Positions 8,134 to 16,748 of a stretch of 64,000 bases of DNA are shown one piece after another. Made by a program: the position numbers and the translations under genes. The notes under the pieces are model-generated. The model searched no databases. It saw only the letters and a program-made list of their open reading frames with translations, and was not told the origin of the DNA. The stretch's first letter is position 1, and every line of letters starts with the position of its first letter. The DNA is from Mesonia sp. (GTDB lineage: Bacteria; Bacteroidota; Bacteroidia; Flavobacteriales; Flavobacteriaceae), in contig DTTX01000086.1 in the NCBI GenBank assembly GCA_012964435.1, forward strand, positions 1-64,000, given 5' to 3'.

Positions 8134-8749
8134 AAATCATCAAATTTCGGCATCGATCATCCTTAGAAATCATCAGGTGATCTTTAACGGAAAGGTTATT
8201 TTTGAAACTGCTGAAGATCTAGAATTACCGGCATTTTTAAAAGCTTGCTATCAAGATTTAAAAATCGACTATGCTAAATTCTATAAAATGGATCTACTTT
8301 CTAAATTAGGATTTATCGCTTCAGAATATCTAGCAAAAGATCGAAAACTGAACGCAGAAACCGCCCTGATTCTACAAAATAGCGCGGGAAGTTTAGAAAC
8401 CGATCTTGATTATCAAGAAAGCATTTTAGATGAAAATGCTTTTGCTTCGCCTTCTGTTTTCGTGTACACTTTACCGAATATCGTGTTGGGAGAATTGAGC
8501 ATTCGGCACCAATTACAAACAGAAAATGCTTTTTTTATTTCTGAAAAATTTGACGCTTCATTTTTAATTGTTTATTTGCAAAATCTATTCAGTACAAATA
8601 AGGCAAACGCTGCAATTTGTGGATGGTTAGATTTGGATAAAGAAGGATATAATGTATTTTTGAGCCTGATAACGAAAGATGAAAAAGGCAAGGCCTTGAC
8701 TGCCGAAAATTTAAAAGAAAACTATGAGCAATTTAAGACAAGAGCTTAA
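8126..8749 (+). CDS. Degenerate ketosynthase-like protein without catalytic Cys
   Basis: A 207-residue protein. The block VYTLPNIVLGELSIRHQLQ followed by ENAFFIS resembles the region just before the nucleophile in ketosynthases, but no Cys stands at that place and the C-terminal half with the two His motifs is missing. It is about half the length of a normal ketosynthase. It overlaps the preceding ketosynthase by 8 nt and the carrier protein gene by 26 nt, so it is probably made in step with them. A structural or chain-length partner is the most likely role. This is inference. Confidence 0.65.
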   Translation: MHKNHQISASIILRNHQVIFNGKVIFETAEDLELPAFLKACYQDLKIDYAKFYKMDLLSKLGFIASEYLAKDRKLNAETALILQNSAGSLETDLDYQESILDENAFASPSVFVYTLPNIVLGELSIRHQLQTENAFFISEKFDASFLIVYLQNLFSTNKANAAICGWLDLDKEGYNVFLSLITKDEKGKALTAENLKENYEQFKTRA

Positions 8750-8975
8750 AGCACAAATTATAGAACAATTAAATCTTGAAGATTTAGAAATTACAGATAT
8801 TAACGATAACGATGAGCTTTTTGGTGATGAAATTGGGCTCGACTCCATCGATGCTTTAGAATTGATCGTTTTATTAGAAAAAGATTACGGCATAAAAATC
8901 ACCGATCCTAAAGAAGGAAAAGAAGTTTTTTATAGCGTAGAAACGATGGCGACTTACATCGAAAAAAACCGTTAA
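8724..8975 (+). CDS. Acyl carrier protein
   Basis: An 83-residue carrier protein of normal ACP length. Ser41 in GLDSIDALEL is the 4'-phosphopantetheine attachment site, and the protein is acidic with predicted helices, typical of type II systems. It would carry the coumaroyl starter and growing polyene. No phosphopantetheinyl transferase is encoded nearby, so a cellular one must act on it. It lies between the ketosynthase-like gene (overlap) and the second ketosynthase (1-bp gap). Confidence 0.93.
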   Translation: MSNLRQELKAQIIEQLNLEDLEITDINDNDELFGDEIGLDSIDALELIVLLEKDYGIKITDPKEGKEVFYSVETMATYIEKNR

Positions 8976-8976
8976 G

Positions 8977-10164
8977 ATGTCTTCTCGTATTGCCATAACC
9001 GGGATGGGCATTGTTTCTGCTATTGGAAATAATGTGCAAGAAAATTTGTTGGCGTTAGCGCAGCAAAAATCGGGGATTGGTCAACTAGAATTGCTTGAAA
9101 CTATACATCAAAATTTTCCTTGTGGCGAAATTAAATTAACTAATAATCATTTAGTTGAAGCCTTAAAGGTGAAACAAGATGAAACCTTTACTCGAGCGGC
9201 TTTGTTAGGGGTGAAAGCTGCGGAAGAAGCCTTGCAACAAGCGCAAATTACATCTAAAAATAAAATAGCTTTCGTTAACGGCACCAGTGTTGGCGGAATG
9301 GATTACACAGAGAAATTGTATAAAGATTTTTCTAAAAATCCGCATACCACAAAATATATTGAAGCGCAACATCCGGGCTTTACCAGCGATACGATCGCGC
9401 ACCATTTAACAATAACAGGATTAGTAACCACGGTAAGTACCGCGTGCTCTTCCGGAGCTAATGCGTTAATTACCGGAGCAAAATTGCTAAAAGCCGCGAA
9501 AGCTGAAACGGTTTTAGCCGGCGGAACAGATTGTCTTTCTAAATTCACCTTAAACGGATTTAATAGCTTAAAAATTCTTTCCGAAAAACTTTGTCAACCT
9601 TTTGATGAACACCGAAGCGGACTTAATTTAGGCGAAGGTGCCGCGTATCTGGTTTTAGAGACAGAAGAAAAAGCAAAAGCTCAAAACAAAATTATTTTGG
9701 GTTATCTTGACGGTTATGGGAATGCGAATGATGCTTACCATCAAACCGCATCTTCAGCAACCGGAGAAGGTTCTTTTTTAGCAATGCAAGCCGCTTTAAA
9801 TTCGGCTAAAATTAATGCTAGAGAAGTTTCTTATATCAACGCTCACGGGACGGCAACTGAAAATAACGATCTTTCTGAAGGTGTCGCAATTCAACGTATT
9901 TTTGAAGAAAATTTACCAAAAATCTCTTCCACAAAAGCATTTACCGGTCATACCTTAGCCGCTGCAGGAGCGATTGAAGCAGTTTTTTCTTTATTGGCAA
10001 TTCAAGAGCAAAAGATCTGGCCCAACTTGAATTTTAAAGTACAAATGCCGGAACTAAACTTTTCTCCGGAAACAGAGATCGTTCCACAAAAAATCGAAAA
10101 AGTATTATCAAATTCATTTGGGTTTGGTGGTAATTGTTCTTCTTTACTATTTTCGGCGTTATGA
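8977..10164 (+). CDS. Beta-ketoacyl-ACP synthase II-like (FabF/ApeO type), catalytic
   Basis: A 395-residue FabF-type condensing enzyme. The complete catalytic set is visible: Cys157 in STACSSGA, His in NAHGTATENND, His in FTGHTLAAAGA, and the C-terminal SNSFGFGG. The ATG follows the ACP stop by one base. Its end overlaps the next gene at ATGA. It is probably the elongating ketosynthase, working as a dimer with the Cys-less partner directly downstream, as KS/CLF pairs do in type II polyene systems. Confidence 0.92.
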   Translation: MSSRIAITGMGIVSAIGNNVQENLLALAQQKSGIGQLELLETIHQNFPCGEIKLTNNHLVEALKVKQDETFTRAALLGVKAAEEALQQAQITSKNKIAFVNGTSVGGMDYTEKLYKDFSKNPHTTKYIEAQHPGFTSDTIAHHLTITGLVTTVSTACSSGANALITGAKLLKAAKAETVLAGGTDCLSKFTLNGFNSLKILSEKLCQPFDEHRSGLNLGEGAAYLVLETEEKAKAQNKIILGYLDGYGNANDAYHQTASSATGEGSFLAMQAALNSAKINAREVSYINAHGTATENNDLSEGVAIQRIFEENLPKISSTKAFTGHTLAAAGAIEAVFSLLAIQEQKIWPNLNFKVQMPELNFSPETEIVPQKIEKVLSNSFGFGGNCSSLLFSAL

Positions 10165-11237
10165 TAAAAGCTTGCTACATTAACGGGATCAGTTCGCTGT
10201 CGCCACAATCAACAGTTGTAGAAGAAAATTTTGATTTTCAGCAAATTCAAACTTTTGAAAAACCGGTGCTGCAAGTTGCGTTTAAAGGTTATAAGAAATT
10301 AATAAAACCTGCCGCAATGCGCCGCATGTCAAAATCGGTAAAAATGGGCGTTTTTACAGCAGCTTCTGCGTTGATCGATGCTGATGTAAAAGAACCGACA
10401 TCCATTTTAACAGGAACCGGAATGGGTTGCAAGCAAGATTCTGATATTTTCTTAGAAAATTTACTTTTGCAATACGAAGAATTGCTTTCTCCCAGTAAAT
10501 TTGTACAATCTACGCACAATACAGTTGGCGGCCAGGTAGCGTTATACTTGAAAAGTAAAGCTTATAATTTTACGTATGTACAAGGTTCTGCTTCGTTTGA
10601 AAGCGCCTTGCTTGATGCGCAATTATCAATCCTTACAGAAGAAAAAAAACATCAAATTTTAGTAGGCGGGATCGATGAAATTTCAGAAAATACGATTGGT
10701 TTGTTGCAACTCGATCAACAAATTAAAAGTGAAACTTCACTTGAAAATTTAAAATTACTCGATTATAAATCTAAAGGAAGTATTATTGGAGAAGGGGCTC
10801 ATTTTTTTGTAATTTCAGAAGAAAAAAAACATAATTCTTACGCAAAACTTCTTGATCTTCATTTAGAAAATAGTTTAGCAACAGAAGAAGTTTTTCCTAA
10901 AACTAAAGCTTTTTTAGAAGAAAACAAGCTAGCAATTGCCAATATTGATCTGGTTATTTTAGGCAATAATGGCGATGTAGATTTTGATGCGTATTTTCAG
11001 CCGCTTCAGCAAGAATTTAAAGAAATTCCGCAGGTATATTACAAGCATTTGGTGGGTGAATTTTATACAGCTTCTGCTTTCGGAATGCAATTAGGAGTAA
11101 AAATTTTAAAATCGCAACATCTCCCGGAAGCTTATCGATTAAATACAGTTCAACCTCAAAAAACGATTAAAAAAGTTTTACTTTATAACCAATTTAGAGG
11201 CAAAAATCACAGTTGGATCCTATTAGAACATGTTTAA
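10161..11237 (+). CDS. Chain-length-factor-like ketosynthase homologue (Cys to Ala)
   Basis: A ketosynthase-fold protein of 358 residues from the ATG at 10161, which overlaps the upstream stop in ATGA. The open frame runs further upstream, to 10134, but only through the neighbour's 3' end. Aligning YVQGSASFES with the VSTACSSGA of its neighbour puts Ala at the nucleophile position. The HGTAT region is replaced by GNNGDVD, and KHLVGEFYTASA keeps only one possible His. Condensation activity is therefore unlikely. Position after an active FabF-like enzyme argues for the non-catalytic half of a KS-CLF heterodimer that sets polyene length. This is inference from family logic. Confidence 0.75.
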   Translation: MIKACYINGISSLSPQSTVVEENFDFQQIQTFEKPVLQVAFKGYKKLIKPAAMRRMSKSVKMGVFTAASALIDADVKEPTSILTGTGMGCKQDSDIFLENLLLQYEELLSPSKFVQSTHNTVGGQVALYLKSKAYNFTYVQGSASFESALLDAQLSILTEEKKHQILVGGIDEISENTIGLLQLDQQIKSETSLENLKLLDYKSKGSIIGEGAHFFVISEEKKHNSYAKLLDLHLENSLATEEVFPKTKAFLEENKLAIANIDLVILGNNGDVDFDAYFQPLQQEFKEIPQVYYKHLVGEFYTASAFGMQLGVKILKSQHLPEAYRLNTVQPQKTIKKVLLYNQFRGKNHSWILLEHV

Positions 11238-12003
11238 ACGTGAACCGGTAAATACAGTTTTTTTCACTTTATTGGTTTTATTAACCTATGCGGTTTTTCA
11301 ATACCAATGGCCAATCTACTGGTTTTTAATTCTTGGCGGAACTTGGTTTTTACTCACTATAATTGGCTCTACAAATGTTCAACTGAATTATTTTTATCCT
11401 GCGCTACATAAAAACCCCGGAGTTGTTCAACCCAAAATCGCCTTGACTTTTGATGATGGTCCGCACCCAAATACTATTCAGATCTTAAAGCTATTGAAAA
11501 AGTACAACGCCAAAGCTACTTTTTTTTGCATCGGGCATTGTATTGACGAACATCCTGAAATTTTTAAACAAATTATTGCTGAAGGTCACACGGTTGGAAA
11601 TCATACCTATGCACATCCTAAAAATTACGGATTTCTAAAATCGAAAACCATCATTCGGGAAATCGAAACCTGTAACCAAGCGGCAAAAACACACGGGAAT
11701 GTTGATTTAAAATTATTCCGTTCTCCGTTTGGTGTAGCGAATCCGAATATTAAAAAAGCTTTAAAAGCCACAGAAATGCAACCCATTGGCTGGAGTTTAC
11801 GGTCGTTTGATGCGTTATTTTCTTCCGAAGATCTTTTATTTAAAAACATCACCAAACGATTAAAAAAAGGCGACGTGGTTTTATTGCACGATAATCAAGA
11901 ACATACCTTGGTAATTTTGGAGCGATTATTGGTATTTTTACAAGAACATAATTTTAAATCTGTGACTATTGATGAATTATTCCATATCAAAGCTTACGCT
12001 TAG
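11230..12003 (+). CDS. Polysaccharide deacetylase family protein (NodB domain)
   Basis: A 257-residue protein. Two hydrophobic segments fill residues 10-45, indicating membrane anchoring. The NodB domain follows, with TFDDGP (Asp75-Asp76, catalytic base and metal ligand), the GNHTYAHP metal-binding block, RSPFG and LLHDN. The metal ligands needed for deacetylation are all present. Members are recurrent in flexirubin-type clusters, where the substrate is unknown. It could act on a sugar or acyl acceptor at the membrane. The gene overlaps its neighbours on both sides. Confidence 0.85.
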   Translation: MFKREPVNTVFFTLLVLLTYAVFQYQWPIYWFLILGGTWFLLTIIGSTNVQLNYFYPALHKNPGVVQPKIALTFDDGPHPNTIQILKLLKKYNAKATFFCIGHCIDEHPEIFKQIIAEGHTVGNHTYAHPKNYGFLKSKTIIREIETCNQAAKTHGNVDLKLFRSPFGVANPNIKKALKATEMQPIGWSLRSFDALFSSEDLLFKNITKRLKKGDVVLLHDNQEHTLVILERLLVFLQEHNFKSVTIDELFHIKAYA

Positions 12004-12613
12004 TTTTTTAGCGTTTTTGTTTCTTAGTTTTTTTTCGAATGCTCAAACTGAGCTTACTTCAACAGAAATAGAAAACTTTCAACAACAAGTTTTTGCAAAA
12101 GCTGAAGAATTTCAAAACCTGCAAGGCAATTTCATACAAACCAAACACGAAGAGTTTTTGAGTGCACCCGCAGAAAGCTCCGGCAAATTTTACTACAATA
12201 CCAACAACCAGTTAAACTGGACATATTTGGAACCATTTGCGATGGGAATTCTTTTTACCGATGGCAAATTATTTCTTACCGAAAATGGTAAAGCGAGAGA
12301 AATTGATGTTTCTGCTTATAAAATGTTCGATCAGTTAAGTGAGCTTATTTCTGAAAGTATTAATGGGAAAATTATTCAGCAACAAGATTTTGAAATTAGC
12401 TATACGAAAGCAGGCGATTTTACCAAGACGATTTTAAAACCAATTTCACAGCAACAGCAGCTATTCAGCCAAATTGAATTGTATTTTAATAGCGATTATT
12501 TAGTTGAACAAATTAAATTGATAGAAGGAGAAGAAAGTTATGTGCTTATTCGCCTTAATGATCTAAAGGTGAATCAACCGATTGCTGAAAGTGTTTTTGA
12601 AGTTGAAAAATAA
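11972..12613 (+). CDS. LolA-like outer-membrane lipoprotein carrier
   Basis: About 213 residues with a clear signal peptide (hydrophobic stretch, then SFFSNAQ, cleavage after Ala). The mature part begins with a helix and continues with GNFIQTKHEEF and SSGKFYYN, which fit the LolA beta-half-barrel opening. LolA shuttles hydrophobic lipoproteins across the periplasm. Cluster-associated versions are believed to move the polyene lipid to the outer membrane together with the MMPL exporter at 14316. ATG 11972 is preferred over an adjacent TTG. The start lies inside the deacetylase gene (32-nt overlap). Confidence 0.82.
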   Translation: MNYSISKLTLSFLAFLFLSFFSNAQTELTSTEIENFQQQVFAKAEEFQNLQGNFIQTKHEEFLSAPAESSGKFYYNTNNQLNWTYLEPFAMGILFTDGKLFLTENGKAREIDVSAYKMFDQLSELISESINGKIIQQQDFEISYTKAGDFTKTILKPISQQQQLFSQIELYFNSDYLVEQIKLIEGEESYVLIRLNDLKVNQPIAESVFEVEK

Positions 12614-12619
12614 AATCTT

Positions 12620-12710
12620 TGTTATTCTGAACTTGTTTCAGGATTTCATCTTCATTAATTTTCAGGAATAGTTACAAAATTGCCAACTTATACTTCGACA
12701 AGCTCAGTGT
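12620..12710. repeat. Dispersed repeat unit, copy 2
   Basis: A 129-bp gap inside the pigment operon contains a decayed hairpin (TTCTGAACTTGTTTCAGGA) and the CTTCGACAAGCTCAGTGTGACC module. These are the same two modules seen at 52646-52715 and, in part, at 6420-6525. This copy is less palindromic, so it is older or truncated. Confidence 0.6.
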
Positions 12711-12742
12711 GACCATAGATAAAATTATCATTGTAAAAAGTT

Positions 12743-13114
12743 ATGCTTAAAAATTTTTCAGAAATACTTCAGCAGCAATTTGAAGAAGATCAATTTGAAG
12801 TTCATTTAAAGCTGAATGCCGATCACGAACTATATAAAGGTCATTTTCCCGATCAAAAAGTAACGCCGGCCGTGGTGATGATTCATTTATTTAAGCAAAT
12901 CGCTGAAGATTTTTCTGCGGAAGAACTTCAACTTCAAGAAGCCTCGAATCTTAAATTTTTAAATGTGCTCGATCCCAATCAAGAAAACGTTTTAATTTGT
13001 ATCGGAAGTATTGAAAAACAGGAGAATAAGTATGTTTTAAAAGCTATTGCAAAAACTTCTCTGCAAGTTATTGCCAAAGTAAAATTGATTTTCACGACTT
13101 TTGTCGACCATTAA
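12743..13114 (+). CDS. Hotdog-fold dehydratase/thioesterase (ApeI-like)
   Basis: A 123-residue single hotdog domain. YKGHFPDQKVTPAVVMIHLFKQ matches the GHFPxxPxxPGV block of FabA/FabZ-type dehydratases, with His in GHFP as the probable catalytic residue and Gly of PGV changed to Ala. It resembles the second, ApeI-type dehydratase of aryl-polyene systems. Together with the protein at 6547 it may form a heterodimeric dehydratase. A thioesterase role is the alternative. Confidence 0.75.
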   Translation: MLKNFSEILQQQFEEDQFEVHLKLNADHELYKGHFPDQKVTPAVVMIHLFKQIAEDFSAEELQLQEASNLKFLNVLDPNQENVLICIGSIEKQENKYVLKAIAKTSLQVIAKVKLIFTTFVDH

Positions 13115-13123
13115 ATCAAGAAA

Positions 13124-14323
13124 TTGAAAGAAAATTCGGCTTACATACCTATTTTCAATGCGTTAAAATGCTGTGTGATTATCCCAACGTATAATAATCA
13201 GAACACGTTAAAACGGGTGATCGACGGCGTTTTAGAATACACCGAGAATCTGTTGGTAATTAATGATGGTTCTACCGACAATACACCAACTATTTTAGCC
13301 GATTATCCGCAAATTCATACGATTCATTTTAAGGAAAATAGAGGGAAAGGAAATGCTCTAAAAAAAGGTTTTCAAGAAGCCGAAAAACTGGGATTTAAAT
13401 ATGCAATTACCTTAGATTCAGACGGGCAACATTACCCCAAAGATTTACCAAAATTTATAGAGCAATTACAGCAACCTCACGAAAAACCTTTATTAATCAT
13501 CGGTTCTCGACAAATGGATAGTCCCGGCGTACCGCAGGGCAATAGTTTCGGGAATATTTTTTCGAGTTGGTGGGTTTATATTGAAACGGGTTACAATTTA
13601 AAAGATACGCAATGCGGTTTTCGATTATATCCGCTAGAAATCGTGAATAACATCAAGTTATTTACGCCTAAATTTGAATTTGAGATCGAGATTATGGTAA
13701 AAAGTGCGTGGCGTGGTGTCGAGCTAAAAAATATCCCGATCGATGTATTATACGACCCTAAAGAACGGGTGACGCATTTTCGCCCGGTGATCGATATTAC
13801 CCGAATTACTTTATTAAATATTTGGTTTGTTTTTGTCTCGTTTTTCTTTGTAAAACCAGTGAGAAAACTCAAAGAAATTCGGCAAAAAGGAGGGAAGCGT
13901 TTCTGGCGAGAAGATATTTTGAAAATTCAGGAGACTCCACTGCAAAAGGCAAAAGCGATTGCTCTCGGCGTTTTTATTGGTATTTCGCCATTTTGGGGTT
14001 TACATTCATTAATCGTTTTTTTTGCTGCAGAATACTTTAAACTGAATAAAGTCTTGGCATTTTTCGCTTCAAATGTGAGTATTCCGCCAATGATTCCGTT
14101 TTTGCTGTATTTCAGTTATCAATTTGGAGCGATCATTCTAGGAAACGAGCCTGATGCCACCTTAAATATCGAAAATATTGAAAATGCGCTCGATATTTTA
14201 ATGGGCGTGAAGCAATATTTAATCGGAAGTTTTGCCTTAGCTGCCGTGAGTGCAATTGTTTTAGGAATATTATTTTTCTTAATTTTCAGTTTATTTAGCA
14301 AGAAAAATTCAGCAGATGCATAA
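13124..14323 (+). CDS. Family 2 glycosyltransferase fused to DUF2062 domain
   Basis: A 399-residue protein starting at TTG, with no in-frame ATG nearby. Residues 15-230 form a GT-A domain: IIPTYNN, INDGSTDNT, the DSDGQHYPKD metal-binding region and TQCGFRLYP. This is typical of dolichol-phosphate-mannose-synthase-like transferases. Residues 270-395 form a membrane DUF2062 domain with GVFIGISPFWG and two or three hydrophobic segments. Such transferases in aryl-polyene clusters may glycosylate a lipid acceptor. Donor and acceptor are unknown. It overlaps the MMPL gene by 8 nt. Confidence 0.88.
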   Translation: MKENSAYIPIFNALKCCVIIPTYNNQNTLKRVIDGVLEYTENLLVINDGSTDNTPTILADYPQIHTIHFKENRGKGNALKKGFQEAEKLGFKYAITLDSDGQHYPKDLPKFIEQLQQPHEKPLLIIGSRQMDSPGVPQGNSFGNIFSSWWVYIETGYNLKDTQCGFRLYPLEIVNNIKLFTPKFEFEIEIMVKSAWRGVELKNIPIDVLYDPKERVTHFRPVIDITRITLLNIWFVFVSFFFVKPVRKLKEIRQKGGKRFWREDILKIQETPLQKAKAIALGVFIGISPFWGLHSLIVFFAAEYFKLNKVLAFFASNVSIPPMIPFLLYFSYQFGAIILGNEPDATLNIENIENALDILMGVKQYLIGSFALAAVSAIVLGILFFLIFSLFSKKNSADA

Positions 14324-16748
14324 GTGGCTGTTTCAACTTTATCAATATTTTCAATCTCATAAAACTTTCGCTTTTTTGGGATTTTTCTTATTGGTTTTAT
14401 GTTTTGTCTTTGGCGCTTCGCAGTTGAATTTCCAAGAAGACATTCAGCAACTTATCCCAAAAACGGAAGCATCGACTCGGTTACAGCGAATTTTAAAAAC
14501 TGTAGAATTTACAGATAAGATCGTGGTGAATATTTCTTCTGAAAAAACAAATGCTGAAGATAGTTTGGTAAGTTATGCGGAAGCTTTTCTGCAAGAACTT
14601 CAGCAATCACCCGATTCCATTTATATTGAAAAAATACAAGGGAAAGTTGCAGATCGCGAAGTACAACAGACCTACGATTTTATTCTTGAAAATTTACCAC
14701 TTTTCCTAACCGACGAAGATTACAAAATAAATCAGCAACGAATAGCAAAAGATAGCGTAAAATCAAGTATAGAAGGAGTTTACAAGAGTTTGGTGAGTCC
14801 GTCAGGTATTCTCACAAAGAGATTCGTTTTAAATGATCCTTTGCAATTAAGTAGTTTAGGTTTAACGAAGTTGAAAAGTCTTGAATTACAAACCGGTTTT
14901 CGTATTTACAAGAACTTTTTAGTACATAAAAACGGTAAAAATCTTTTATTGTTAATTACGCCAAATTCAAATTATTCAGATGCGGCAAATCAAGCCAATT
15001 TTACCGATTTTTTAAATTCAACAGTTGAAGAACTTAATCAAGATAACGAAGTAAAAGCTAGTCTTTTTGGGAGTTTATTGTATAGTGTTGCGAATGCCAA
15101 TCAGATCAAACAAGACATCCTTTTTACTGTCGGGATCGCGGTTTTCATCTTGCTGGGAATCCTTATTTTCTTCTACCGAAAAATTTATATTCCGCTCGTT
15201 TTATTTTTACCGACCTTGATTGGTGGTATTTTTGCCCTGGCATTTATTTACTTATTGAATGGCGAAGTTTCATTGATCAGTTTAGGGATTGGAGCTATTC
15301 TTTTAGGGATTTCGTTGGATTATTCACTTCATATTCTAACGCATTATCGCAATCAACCCGACGTAAAATCTTTATATAAAACCATTACAAAACCGGTTTT
15401 AATTAGCTGTTTTACGACGGCGATCGCATTTTTCTGTTTACTATTTTTAAATACCGAAGCATTGGCAGATTTAGGTTTATTTGCCGGCTTAAGTGTTATT
15501 GGTTCTGCAATGGTGGCTTTATTAATTATCCCGCATTTGTATCGAAAAAAAGATACAATTCTTCCTCAGCAAACATTTTTAGATCGATTGGGAGCTTATG
15601 AATTTTCTAAAAATAAATTATTGTTAGGAAGTCTTGGCTTAGCGTTTTTAGTAGGTTTATTTTTTATGCATAAAGTTGAATTTAATAATGACTTAGCACA
15701 ACTTAATTACCAACCGAAAGCATTAATATCCGCAAAAAAACAGTTGCAAGCTTTGGAAGAAGGCGAAAACAAAACGCTTTATTTAGCCAGTTATGGCAAT
15801 ACCTTAAACGATGCGTTGCTTACCAATCAAATGCTTTATAAAAAGCTTCAAAAAGCGAAAGAAAATGAAGCGATTTCCAGTTTTAGTAGTATTGGCGGAA
15901 TAGTTTTATCGACACAAGAGCAGCAGGAACGTATCGAAAAATGGAAAAGTTTCTGGTCAGTTACTAAACGAGAAAAATTATTTCAGGAAATAGAAAGCAT
16001 TTCAGATTCATTAGGATTGAAAAAAAACGCCTTTCAAGGTTTTGAAAAATTACTAAAGAAAGATTTTAAGACTTTGAACCTTCAAGATTATCAGCAAGTT
16101 TCTAATTTATTTATCGACGATTTTATTCAGCAATCTTCCGAAGAAAATTTAGTGACGATTACTTCTTCGATCAAAGTTCCTCAACGAATTTCAGCAGATG
16201 TGATCGAAAAATTTAATCAGGAAGAAGGTGTTTTAGCGATCGATCGAAAAGCGATGAATGAATCTTTTTTAGGCAGTTTAAAAGACGATTTTAATGAATT
16301 ACTGTTGTATTCTTTTATCGCAGTTTTTTTCATTTTAATCATATCATTTAGAAATCTAAAACTTACTTTTTTAACCTTGATACCGATTGCGATCACTTGG
16401 GTTTTAGCCCTATTTATCATGTATATTTTAGGCATTCAATTTAATGTATTAAATATCATTATTTCAACTTTTATTTTTGGTTTAGGGGTTGATTATTCGA
16501 TATTTATCACTAGTGGATTAAAGTATGAGTTGAATCATAAAAATGAAGTTTTATCAAGCTATAAAACCTCGATTTTACTTTCGGTAATCACCACTTTATT
16601 AGGAATGGGCGTGATGATTTTTGCCAAGCATCCGGCTTTGAGGTCAATCGCTTCAGTTTCTTTGATCGGTATATTTTCTGCGGTTTTGGTTTCGTTTACC
16701 GTGCAACCTTTTTTATTTCGATTACTTTATCGAAAGTCGAATGCGTAA
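14316..16748 (+). CDS. MMPL/RND-family lipid exporter
   Basis: An 810-residue membrane protein with two repeated halves. Each half has one TM helix (residues 17-35 and 440-460), a large periplasmic loop, then five TM helices (about 270-410 and 680-800). GIGAILLGISLDYSLHIL and FIFGLGVDYSIFI are the conserved TM4-type motifs carrying the proton-relay Asp. Members export hydrophobic lipids. Beside the LolA-like gene it most likely extracts the polyene product from the inner membrane. Both ends overlap neighbouring genes by 8 nt. Confidence 0.9.
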   Translation: MHKWLFQLYQYFQSHKTFAFLGFFLLVLCFVFGASQLNFQEDIQQLIPKTEASTRLQRILKTVEFTDKIVVNISSEKTNAEDSLVSYAEAFLQELQQSPDSIYIEKIQGKVADREVQQTYDFILENLPLFLTDEDYKINQQRIAKDSVKSSIEGVYKSLVSPSGILTKRFVLNDPLQLSSLGLTKLKSLELQTGFRIYKNFLVHKNGKNLLLLITPNSNYSDAANQANFTDFLNSTVEELNQDNEVKASLFGSLLYSVANANQIKQDILFTVGIAVFILLGILIFFYRKIYIPLVLFLPTLIGGIFALAFIYLLNGEVSLISLGIGAILLGISLDYSLHILTHYRNQPDVKSLYKTITKPVLISCFTTAIAFFCLLFLNTEALADLGLFAGLSVIGSAMVALLIIPHLYRKKDTILPQQTFLDRLGAYEFSKNKLLLGSLGLAFLVGLFFMHKVEFNNDLAQLNYQPKALISAKKQLQALEEGENKTLYLASYGNTLNDALLTNQMLYKKLQKAKENEAISSFSSIGGIVLSTQEQQERIEKWKSFWSVTKREKLFQEIESISDSLGLKKNAFQGFEKLLKKDFKTLNLQDYQQVSNLFIDDFIQQSSEENLVTITSSIKVPQRISADVIEKFNQEEGVLAIDRKAMNESFLGSLKDDFNELLLYSFIAVFFILIISFRNLKLTFLTLIPIAITWVLALFIMYILGIQFNVLNIIISTFIFGLGVDYSIFITSGLKYELNHKNEVLSSYKTSILLSVITTLLGMGVMIFAKHPALRSIASVSLIGIFSAVLVSFTVQPFLFRLLYRKSNA

